Assembly: GCA_934130405.1 (NCBI GenBank)
Contig: CAKOXX010000002.1
Coordinates: forward strand, 38,005-102,004
Origin: an uncultured Bacilli bacterium
Lineage (GTDB): Bacteria; Bacillota_I; Bacilli_A; RF39; UBA660
Direction: 5' to 3'
DNA: 64,000 nucleotides
Part shown: one piece after another, positions 14,550 through 21,632 of the stretch
How positions within the stretch are numbered: position 1 is the stretch's first letter
Layout of the letters: each line of letters begins with the position of its first letter
Notes under the pieces: model-generated
Database searches by the model: none
The model's input: only the letters and a program-made list of their open reading frames with translations
What the model was told of the DNA's origin: nothing
Translations under genes and position numbers: made by a program

Positions 14550-17177
14550 ATGAAATATGTTTATGCTTTTAGTGAAGGTAATAAAGATATGCGTAATACT
14601 TTAGGAGGAAAAGGTGCTAATCTTGCCGAAATGACTAGTTTGGGACTACCAGTTCCACAAGGATTTACTGTATCTACTGATGCGTGTATTAAGTATTATG
14701 AAGAAAATGAAACAATAAATGAAGAAATTAAAGAAGAAATCTTTAAAGAATTAGCTTATCTAGAAGAGATAACTGGGAAAAAGTTTGGTGATAGAACTAA
14801 TCCTTTATTAGTATCAGTAAGAAGTGGTGCTAGAGTATCAATGCCTGGGATGATGGACACAGTCTTAAATCTTGGAATGACTGATAGTGTAGCTGAAGGT
14901 TTTAGTGAAATAACTAATAATAAAAGATTTGTTTATGATAGCTATCGTCGTTTTATTCAGATGTTTGCAGATGTAGTAATGAACTTTCCGAAGAGTTCTT
15001 TTGAAAAATTATTTGATAAGATTAAAGAAGAAAAGCATGTTTTAAATGATACTGATTTAACTGCTGATGATTTATTAGAAGTAATTGAAAGATATAAGAT
15101 AGAGTATAAAAAATATGCCGGAGTGGACTTTCCTCAAGATGCTAAAGTTCAATTATTAGAAGCCATTAAAGCAGTCTTTAGAAGTTGGAATACGGATAGA
15201 GCTAAGACTTATCGTCGTCTTAATAATATACCATCTAGTTGGGGAACAGCGGTTAATGTTCAACAAATGGTTTATGGTAATAAAGGGGATAATTCTGGGA
15301 CAGGAGTTGCTTTTACAAGAAACCCAGCGACAGGAGAAAAAGCTTTATTTGGGGAGTATCTAATGAATGCTCAAGGAGAAGATGTTGTAGCAGGAATTAG
15401 AACACCGCAGCCTATCGCTACTTTAAAGGAAGTAATGCCAGAGTGTTATTTAGAGTTTGAACGAATTTGCTCTATCTTGGAAGGCCATTATAAAGATATG
15501 CAAGATATGGAATTTACGATTGAAGATGGTAAACTTTATATGTTACAGACAAGAAATGGTAAAAGAACTGCTCCTGCTGCTTTAAAAATAGCTGTTGATA
15601 TGGTAGAAGAAGGAATGATTAGTAAAGAAGAAGCTTTAATGAAAGTAGATGCTTCTAGTCTTGACCAATTATTACATAAGACCTTTGATTCTGTCGCATT
15701 AAGTAAAGCTAAAGTCATTGCTAAAGGATTAGCTGCTTCTCCTGGAGCTGCTACTGGTAAGATTTATTTTACTGCTCTTGATGTTATGAAAGCTCATGAA
15801 CAAGGAGAGAAAGACTTACTTTTAGTAAGAAGTGAAACTTCTCCTGAAGATATTGAAGGAATGAATCTTGCGCATGGTATCTTAACAGTTAGAGGTGGAA
15901 TGACTTCTCATGCTGCAGTTGTTGCTCGTGGAATGGGTACTTGCTGTGTATCTGGTTGTGGAAGCTTAGTGGTAGATGAAATTAATAAAACAGTAACAAC
16001 TTCCGCCGGTATGGTTTACCATGAAGGAGACTATATGAGTTTAGATGGTAGTACAGGTAATGTTTATGGTGAAAAGATTTTAACTGTAGAACCAACTATT
16101 AGTGGTAACTTTGAAACCTTTATGAGTTGGGCTGATAGTGTTAGAAGATTAAGAGTAAGAGCAAATGCCGACAATCCAAGAGATGCTAAAGTAGCAAGAG
16201 ACTTTGGTGCTGAAGGAATAGGTTTATGTAGGACAGAGCATATGTTCTTTGATAAAGATAGAATTTTTAATTTCCGTCGAATGATTACAGCAGATACAAC
16301 TGAAAAAAGAGAAGAAGCCTTAGCAAAAATTTTACCTTATCAAAAAGAAGATTTTAAAGATTTATTTAGAACAATGAAAGGTTATGAAGTAGTAATTAGA
16401 TACTTAGATCCACCACTTCATGAGTTTTTACCACATACTGATGAAGAAATAAGAGAGCTAGCTCCTACTTTAGATATGAGTTTTGATGATTTAAAGAATA
16501 GGGTAGAGTCTTTGAAAGAATTTAATCCGATGATGGGTCATAGAGGTTGTCGACTAGCTATTACTTATCCAGAGATTGCTGTAATGCAAACAAGAGCCGT
16601 AATTGAAGCAGCAATTGAAGTAATGAATGAGGGAATAGAAGTTACCCCGGAAATTATGATTCCACTTGTTGGAACAACAAATGAACTTTCTTATATTAAG
16701 AAAATAGTTTGTGAGACAGCTGATGAAATCATTAAAGAAAGTGGTAAGAAACTTAATTATAAAGTTGGTACAATGATTGAAATTCCAAGAGCTTGTGTTA
16801 TTGCTGATAAGATTGCTGAAGAAGCTAGTTTCTTCTCCTTTGGTACTAATGATTTAACCCAACTTACTTATGGTTTCTCAAGAGATGATGCTTCTAAATA
16901 CTTAAAAGATTATTATGCTAAAAAGATATTTGAACAAGACCCATTTGCTACTATTGACCAAGAAGGTGTTGGTAAATTAGTAGATATGGCAGTAAAACTT
17001 GGTAAAAGTGTAAGACCTGATATTGACCTTGGTATTTGTGGTGAACATGGTGGTGACCCAGCTAGTATTGATTTTTGTCACAGAACTGGTTTGACTTATG
17101 TTTCTTGTAGTCCATATCGTGTTCCAACTGCAAGATTAGCTGCTGCTCAAGCTGCAATTAATAGTAAAAATAATTAA
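14550..17177 (+). CDS. ppdK: Pyruvate, phosphate dikinase
   Basis: It interconverts ATP + pyruvate + phosphate with AMP + phosphoenolpyruvate + pyrophosphate, a glycolytic or gluconeogenic step common in anaerobes. At 875 residues it is the usual length. The N-terminal nucleotide-binding part begins YAFSEGNKDMRNTLGGKGAN. The swivelling domain carries the phosphorylated His in GGMTSHAAVVARGMGTC (near residue 455). The C-terminal PEP/pyruvate barrel has GLCRTEHMFF, NPMMGHRGCRL, SFGTNDLTQLTYGFSRDD and GICGEHGGDP, with the proton-donating Cys near residue 831. The single ATG has GAAGGGA upstream. Confidence 0.97.
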   Translation: MKYVYAFSEGNKDMRNTLGGKGANLAEMTSLGLPVPQGFTVSTDACIKYYEENETINEEIKEEIFKELAYLEEITGKKFGDRTNPLLVSVRSGARVSMPGMMDTVLNLGMTDSVAEGFSEITNNKRFVYDSYRRFIQMFADVVMNFPKSSFEKLFDKIKEEKHVLNDTDLTADDLLEVIERYKIEYKKYAGVDFPQDAKVQLLEAIKAVFRSWNTDRAKTYRRLNNIPSSWGTAVNVQQMVYGNKGDNSGTGVAFTRNPATGEKALFGEYLMNAQGEDVVAGIRTPQPIATLKEVMPECYLEFERICSILEGHYKDMQDMEFTIEDGKLYMLQTRNGKRTAPAALKIAVDMVEEGMISKEEALMKVDASSLDQLLHKTFDSVALSKAKVIAKGLAASPGAATGKIYFTALDVMKAHEQGEKDLLLVRSETSPEDIEGMNLAHGILTVRGGMTSHAAVVARGMGTCCVSGCGSLVVDEINKTVTTSAGMVYHEGDYMSLDGSTGNVYGEKILTVEPTISGNFETFMSWADSVRRLRVRANADNPRDAKVARDFGAEGIGLCRTEHMFFDKDRIFNFRRMITADTTEKREEALAKILPYQKEDFKDLFRTMKGYEVVIRYLDPPLHEFLPHTDEEIRELAPTLDMSFDDLKNRVESLKEFNPMMGHRGCRLAITYPEIAVMQTRAVIEAAIEVMNEGIEVTPEIMIPLVGTTNELSYIKKIVCETADEIIKESGKKLNYKVGTMIEIPRACVIADKIAEEASFFSFGTNDLTQLTYGFSRDDASKYLKDYYAKKIFEQDPFATIDQEGVGKLVDMAVKLGKSVRPDIDLGICGEHGGDPASIDFCHRTGLTYVSCSPYRVPTARLAAAQAAINSKNN

Positions 17178-17219
17178 TATTTAATTAATATTTGAATATA
17201 ATAATAATGGTATACCTAT

Positions 17220-17248
17220 TTGACATTTTCAAAAAATTATAGTATATT
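17220..17248 (+). promoter_or_regulatory. Strong promoter of the repeat RNA upstream of fic
   Basis: A consensus -35 TTGACA (17220-17225), a 17-nt spacer and -10 TATATT (17243-17248). It is among the best promoters in the window and points at the repeat RNA, not directly at a coding region. Confidence 0.75.
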
Positions 17249-17254
17249 GTAGTT

Positions 17255-17420
17255 GCACTGAAGAAGTGTTGTAACTTGAAAATGTTTAGCCGCTTATGGA
17301 TGGTGCGGGTTATAAGTGATTCCAATTGCGAAATGTTAGTCGCTTCCGGGTGGTGCGAGTTATAAATGATTTCGGTCGAAAATGTTAGAAAACTTCTATC
17401 AATTGATAGGGTTTTCTTTT
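17255..17420 (+). ncRNA. Tandem-repeat RNA, candidate RNA antitoxin or leader of the Fic gene
   Basis: The predicted transcript holds two full direct repeats of about 50 nt (17281-17331 and 17332-17380). They share AATGTTTAG/AATGTTAG, a CGCTT block, TGGTGCGGGTTATAAGTGAT (second copy TGGTGCGAGTTATAAATGAT) and a GAAA/CGAA end. A truncated copy precedes them (about 17264-17280) and another (AATGTTAG, 17381-17388) follows. Each unit can form a CGCTT...AAGTG-type stem. A terminator closes the RNA, and the Fic gene starts 74 nt beyond it. Promoter, partial and full repeats, terminator and toxin-like gene is the layout of type III toxin-antitoxin loci. The small region holds no ORF of note, apart from a 16-codon fragment at 17430-17478. 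Confidence 0.55.
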
Positions 17421-17426
17421 GTTTTT
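17388..17426 (+). terminator. Terminator between repeat RNA and fic
   Basis: GAAAAC..CTATC (17388-17400) pairs with GATAGGGTTTTC (17405-17416) around AATT, followed by TTTTGTTTTTT. It would end most RNA before the Fic gene, with some readthrough. Confidence 0.8.
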
Positions 17427-17493
17427 TGCTGATATTGATAAAATTAAAGAAAAAATGTTAGAGGAATTAAACAAGTAGTTTAAAGATAAAAAT

Positions 17494-18105
17494 ATGTTAG
17501 AAAATAAATTAGGAATAATTAGTTCAATTGAACTTGCAAATGAAGAAGAAAAAATAACAAAATTAAGAGCACTAGAATTATTTGATACAGGAAAACTGCA
17601 CGAATTAGAAACTGGAAGATTTAATGATCTGGTACTTATTCATAAATTCATGTTTGACGATATTTATTATTTTGCTGGTAAAATAAGAGAAGAAAATATT
17701 GCTAAAGGAAACTTTAGATTTGCTTCTGCTATGTATCTAGATGAAATTTTAAAAAAAATAGATGAAATGCCTCAAGATACTTTTGAAAATATAGTTAAAA
17801 AATATGTTGAGATGAATATTGCACATCCTTTTAGAGAAGAAAATGGAAGAAGTACTCGTATATGGTTAGATATGATATTAAAAAAAGAATTAAATCAGGT
17901 GATTGATTGGAGCAAGATAAATAAGAAAGATTATTTACTTGCTATGGAAAGAAGTCCAATAAAAGATTTAGAACTAAGATTATTATTGAAAAATGCCTTA
18001 ACTGATAAGATAGACGATAGACAAGTATTTATGAAAGGAATAGATGCAAGTTATCAATATGAAGGTTATGATACCTATTCAATTGAAGAACTTTATGATA
18101 AATAA
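17494..18105 (+). CDS. Fic domain protein (AMPylase-type toxin)
   Basis: Fic proteins transfer AMP or related groups to target proteins, and many are toxins. The 203-residue protein matches the compact Fic type: LVLIHKFMFDDIYYFAGKIR, then the active-site loop HPFREENGRSTRIW near residue 112, then the flap-linked tail (GIDASYQYEGYD). The loop differs from the consensus HPFx(D/E)(G/A)NGR by having Glu in place of the small residue before Asn. That may alter phosphate binding. The ribosome site is weak (AAAGAT). A short out-of-use frame just upstream (KIKEKMLEELNK, then stop) could be the relic of an antitoxin gene. The upstream repeat RNA is described separately. Confidence 0.9.
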   Translation: MLENKLGIISSIELANEEEKITKLRALELFDTGKLHELETGRFNDLVLIHKFMFDDIYYFAGKIREENIAKGNFRFASAMYLDEILKKIDEMPQDTFENIVKKYVEMNIAHPFREENGRSTRIWLDMILKKELNQVIDWSKINKKDYLLAMERSPIKDLELRLLLKNALTDKIDDRQVFMKGIDASYQYEGYDTYSIEELYDK

Positions 18106-18156
18106 CCGAATGAATTAATGACATTTAACCGAACAAATTAATGATATTTAACCGAA
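18103..18156 (+). repeat. Three TAACCGAA direct repeats with 23-nt period
   Basis: TAACCGAA occurs at 18103, 18126 and 18149, exactly 23 nt apart. The first two copies are each followed by AATTAATGA(C/T)ATT. The block ends five bases before the -35 of the next gene, so it looks like an operator array. The first copy contains the fic stop codon. Confidence 0.75.
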
Positions 18157-18160
18157 TTTA

Positions 18161-18190
18161 TTGAATTTTATGAAAAATTAATGATATACT
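18161..18190 (+). promoter_or_regulatory. Promoter of the AAA ATPase gene
   Basis: -35 TTGAAT (18161-18166), an 18-nt spacer and -10 TATACT (18185-18190), directly after the TAACCGAA repeats. Confidence 0.65.
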
Positions 18191-18221
18191 AATTATATGA
18201 AGGGAGGATTAATGAAGTTTT

Positions 18222-19496
18222 ATGAGAGAATATAAATCAAGAATTGCAGATGAAATTTTACAAAAAAAATTAAAAGGAAAAGGCGCAGTATTAATTCAAG
18301 GACCTAAATGGTGTGGAAAAACAACAACTGCCGAACAAATAGCAGGTAGTATACTTTATATGGCTAATCCAGAAGATAAAAAGCAAAACTTAACTTTGGC
18401 TGATATAAGTCCTAGTTTACTATTAAAAGGAGAAGTTCCAAGACTTATTGATGAATGGCAACTAGCTCCAAAATTATGGGATGCTATTAGGTTTGAGATA
18501 GACCATCGACAAGAAGAAGGACAATTTATTTTGATTGGCTCAGCAGTACCAGCTAATATGGATGATGTTACGCATTCTGGAACAGGAAGATTTTCTTGGC
18601 TTACTATGCGTCCGATGTCTTTATTCGAATCAGGTGAATCAAATGGAGGTGTTAGTTTAGACTCGCTATTCACAAAAAGTGATACTATTTCTGCAATAAA
18701 TGACTTATCACTAGAAGATGTTGCTTATTTGTGCTGTAGAGGTGGCTGGCCAAGAAGTATTTTTATGGAAAAAGAAAAAGCTTTAGAACAGGCTTTTGAC
18801 TACTATGATGCAGTTGTTAATTCAGATATTTCTAGAGTAGATGGTGTAAACAGAAATAGTGAACGTGCAAAAAAATTGATGAGAAGCTATGCAAGAAATA
18901 TAGGAAGTCAAGCTAATAATGAGACTTTAAAAAATGATATGATTAATAATGACTCATTTTCACTAGATACAGACACGGTATTATCTTATGTAAATGCTCT
19001 TAAGAAAATATTTGTGATAGAAGAAGTTTCTTCTTGGAATCCAAACTTGAGAAGTAAAATTGCCATAAGAACTTCTGATACTAGATATTATACTGATCCT
19101 TCCATTGCGGTAGCTGCTCTTGGTATTGGTCCAGATGATTTAATAAATGACCTTAATACGTTTGGTTTAGTATTTGAAAATTTGTGTATTAGAGATTTAC
19201 GTGTTTATGCTGAAAGCATTAATGGTGATGTCTATCACTACAGAGATGCAACTGACTTAGAATGTGATGCTGTTATTCATTTACGTAATGGTTCGTATGG
19301 TTTGATAGAAATTAAGCTTGGTGGTGAACACTTAATTGATGAAGGTGCTAAAAACTTATTGCAATTACAAGATAAGATAGACACTACTAAAATGAATAAT
19401 CCTTCATTTTTAATGGTTTTAACTGCTACAGGTAAATATGCTTATAAAAGGGAAGATGGCATTTATGTAGTACCAATTGGTTGTTTAAAACCATAA
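18222..19496 (+). CDS. AAA-type ATPase with DUF4143 domain
   Basis: A 424-residue protein with Walker A GPKWCGKTTTAEQ (residue about 27), Walker B-like PRLIDEWQLAP and a sensor stretch FILIGSAVPA. The C-terminal DUF4143 domain ends in LIEIKLGGEHLIDEGAKNLL, a nuclease-fold-like strand. The family is widespread in gut bacteria and its function is unknown. The best ribosome site (AGGGAGG, 18201-18207) is ideally placed for an ATG at 18212 that encodes only MKFYERI and overlaps this start, so translation may be coupled to that short frame. Upstream repeats suggest tight control. It is probably a separate unit from fic. Confidence 0.85.
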   Translation: MREYKSRIADEILQKKLKGKGAVLIQGPKWCGKTTTAEQIAGSILYMANPEDKKQNLTLADISPSLLLKGEVPRLIDEWQLAPKLWDAIRFEIDHRQEEGQFILIGSAVPANMDDVTHSGTGRFSWLTMRPMSLFESGESNGGVSLDSLFTKSDTISAINDLSLEDVAYLCCRGGWPRSIFMEKEKALEQAFDYYDAVVNSDISRVDGVNRNSERAKKLMRSYARNIGSQANNETLKNDMINNDSFSLDTDTVLSYVNALKKIFVIEEVSSWNPNLRSKIAIRTSDTRYYTDPSIAVAALGIGPDDLINDLNTFGLVFENLCIRDLRVYAESINGDVYHYRDATDLECDAVIHLRNGSYGLIEIKLGGEHLIDEGAKNLLQLQDKIDTTKMNNPSFLMVLTATGKYAYKREDGIYVVPIGCLKP

Positions 19497-19505
19497 ATTA
19501 TAATT

Positions 19506-19545
19506 AAAAAACAGGGCTAGAAGTTATCTAACTCTGTTTTTTTCT
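19506..19545. terminator. Terminator between the ATPase gene and the reverse-strand sortase operon
   Basis: AAAAAACAGGG-CTAG pairs with CTA-CTCTGTTTTTTT with small mismatches. It gives T-runs both ways and serves both converging genes. Confidence 0.7.
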
Positions 19546-20340
19546 TGTTATATGATAAATAATTCTAACAATAATACCAGCAATGATAAATGTAAATCCT
19601 AGAAAATAAATCTTACTAGACATATCCAAAATAACTGTTTTAATTACCGAAGAAACATTATCACTCCAAAAGAGAATATTCTTAACATCAATCTTGTTGA
19701 ATAGTAAATAATTACCTAAAACTAATAACTCACCAGCACTAGCAAGTGGAATAGTAGCTACATTTTTCTTATAAAAGAAGTGACCAAATATTAGTAAAAG
19801 TAGAGTAGTGATACCTAAGACTATGATTGAAATATCAACTAATTTTACAATCTTTACTAAATAAATACTGAAATTATTAATCTTGGTACTGATAATTATT
19901 TCATTTGTATAAATCTCTAACATTTGATTAACAAATAAATCCAAAGCTTCTGTTTCTGTTACTACAATATTATGTCTTATTAAATAATTATTAATATTAT
20001 TCTCTAAATTAGCTTTAACACTATTAGTATCAACACTAACTTCTTTATTATCATAGAAAGCATAGATAGCATTATTTAAACTAGTTCTAATATCTTCCTT
20101 TGTATAGATATCCGTTAAAACTTCATTAGTAAGACCAGACTGGATAAGATAGTTTTGCATTTCTTCATTGATAGAATTATAAACTTTATCATAATAATTT
20201 ATCTTTTTTAAATTATCTATAATATAATCTGGTTTTAGAATAGTTAGTTTCATAGTAAAGATAAGTGTTATACCTAGTACAATAACAGTTAGTAATAACA
20301 GATAAAAGTAAAATGATAACATCTTTAATTTTTTACTCAT
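19528..20340 (-). CDS. Membrane protein of unknown function, sortase operon
   Basis: A 270-residue protein with one N-terminal span (MLSFYFYLLLLTVIVLGITL), an extracellular helical domain of about 125 residues and three C-terminal spans. I see no enzymatic motif. The ATG at 20340 overlaps the sortase stop by 8 nt and has AGAAGGTG 6 nt upstream. The tight coupling suggests it works with the sortase, for example in secretion or anchoring, but this is inference. Confidence 0.6.
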   Translation of the reverse strand: MSKKLKMLSFYFYLLLLTVIVLGITLIFTMKLTILKPDYIIDNLKKINYYDKVYNSINEEMQNYLIQSGLTNEVLTDIYTKEDIRTSLNNAIYAFYDNKEVSVDTNSVKANLENNINNYLIRHNIVVTETEALDLFVNQMLEIYTNEIIISTKINNFSIYLVKIVKLVDISIIVLGITTLLLLIFGHFFYKKNVATIPLASAGELLVLGNYLLFNKIDVKNILFWSDNVSSVIKTVILDMSSKIYFLGFTFIIAGIIVRIIYHITRKKQS

Positions 20341-20965
20341 AAGTAGCACCTTCTAACTCTGCATATATTACATATCTTTTAGTTTTAAAACCAATTGTAT
20401 CTACTGGCCAACAAGTATACATCATTAACTCTTCTTTATTAGTTTGAATAGGTAAGCTACTCATATCTTTATAATCAATAACTTTACCTTCTCTTACTCT
20501 ATAAGTAAAAGTTCCGTAACTTGCTTTGATAGTTACAATATCACCAGCTGCTAACTGATAAAGATTCATGAAATGTTGTCTACTATTATGCGCTGCTAGA
20601 ATAATAGAACCACCTTCACCAGGAAAGTAACTACCAGAATAATGACCAACACCATATTTAATAATATCTAAGGTGTCTCCGTGATAGACTGGAATACTGA
20701 CATTAATTTTTGGAATTTCAATTGTTGCCCAAACTGTTCCCCAATTCGGATAAACTGCTAGTCTTTTTTTAACCGAATCAAACTTTAAATCTTGGGCTTC
20801 ACTTTGGGTTTTACCAATTGTAATCATATCTATTAAAGAAATATAAGTATCTATCTTCTTTCCAAAACAGAAGAAACAAATTACAACTAGTAAAGACGAA
20901 ATAAAAAAAGAAATTGTTAATTCCTTGGCAATTCCTTTTCCTAATTTGAGAATTCTTTTAAGCAT
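20333..20965 (-). CDS. Sortase (class D-like)
   Basis: Sortases are membrane-bound transpeptidases that join exported proteins to the wall or to each other. One N-terminal membrane span precedes the beta-barrel domain. The catalytic set is present: His in IILAAHNSRQHF, Cys in LMMYTCWPVD and Arg in KTKRYVIYAEL. The spacing and the Trp-Pro after Cys resemble class D enzymes. The ATG at 20965 overlaps the upstream gene by 8 nt and has AGGA in front. It is the second gene of a three-gene reverse-strand operon whose first gene encodes its likely substrate. Confidence 0.9.
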   Translation of the reverse strand: MLKRILKLGKGIAKELTISFFISSLLVVICFFCFGKKIDTYISLIDMITIGKTQSEAQDLKFDSVKKRLAVYPNWGTVWATIEIPKINVSIPVYHGDTLDIIKYGVGHYSGSYFPGEGGSIILAAHNSRQHFMNLYQLAAGDIVTIKASYGTFTYRVREGKVIDYKDMSSLPIQTNKEELMMYTCWPVDTIGFKTKRYVIYAELEGATYE

Positions 20966-21491
20966 TTGTTCCTGCCATTTTTTTAGCAATAACTACTACA
21001 CCAAGTACAGAAATTACACTAGCGATTACTATAACTAAGTAGTTATTATTAGTATTTTGAATTCCATTATCTTTGTCAGTGATAACTGTGAATGGGGTTT
21101 TACCATCTGATTCATAAACAGTTAATTTTCCACCTTTAGTTAAAGTTACTTTAACAGCAGTATTCTTAGAAATATCACTTACAATTGAAACTAATTTAGA
21201 TTTAGCACTATCACTTAAAGCACTATAATCAGTTGCTCCTGATTCTTGAGCTATTGTTAATGCTTCATCAAATTTACTTGCAATATAGTCACAATCACTA
21301 CTAGATAAATCATACTTGTTTAAGTATCTTTCAAGTTCAGTGACAAGGTTTGCTGGTGCACTGACTTGTTTTCCTCCAATTGTGTAAGTATTTGTTAACT
21401 TTGACTTTAAGTCTTGTTTTGTCATAGCACTAACGTTAGTTCCTACTAGGAAAAATACGGCTATTGCTAAAACGTAAAAAACTTTTTTCAT
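20958..21491 (-). CDS. Exported protein with C-terminal membrane anchor, likely sortase partner
   Basis: A signal peptide (MKKVFYVLAIAVFFLVGTNVSA) is followed by about 110 mostly helical residues and a short beta segment. The end is a substrate-like tail: polar linker NGIQNTNNN, hydrophobic span YLVIVIASVISVLGVVVIAK, then a charged end. No LPxTG is present. IQNTN occupies the position where a sorting signal would be. GGGAGG lies upstream of the ATG. The two genes downstream overlap it, so sortase and substrate are translated together. Confidence 0.7.
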   Translation of the reverse strand: MKKVFYVLAIAVFFLVGTNVSAMTKQDLKSKLTNTYTIGGKQVSAPANLVTELERYLNKYDLSSSDCDYIASKFDEALTIAQESGATDYSALSDSAKSKLVSIVSDISKNTAVKVTLTKGGKLTVYESDGKTPFTVITDKDNGIQNTNNNYLVIVIASVISVLGVVVIAKKMAGTNA

Positions 21492-21632
21492 AATATACCT
21501 CCCTACTATATATTAAGTCTATAACATAAATAGCTTAAAAGCAAGGTAATTGTACATTTTTGACAACTAATTATGTAATTTTTTTTAAATAATTATGTTA
21601 TACTATCTGTAATATTTTTTAGGGGGATAAGT

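Noticed and set aside
17281..17380. T-box riboswitch, because each repeat contains GGATGGTGCG or GGGTGGTGCG
   Set aside because: The T-box core is AGGGTGGNACCGCG. Here the ACCGCG part is absent, no stem I with a specifier loop is visible, and the downstream gene is not for aminoacylation or amino-acid supply.
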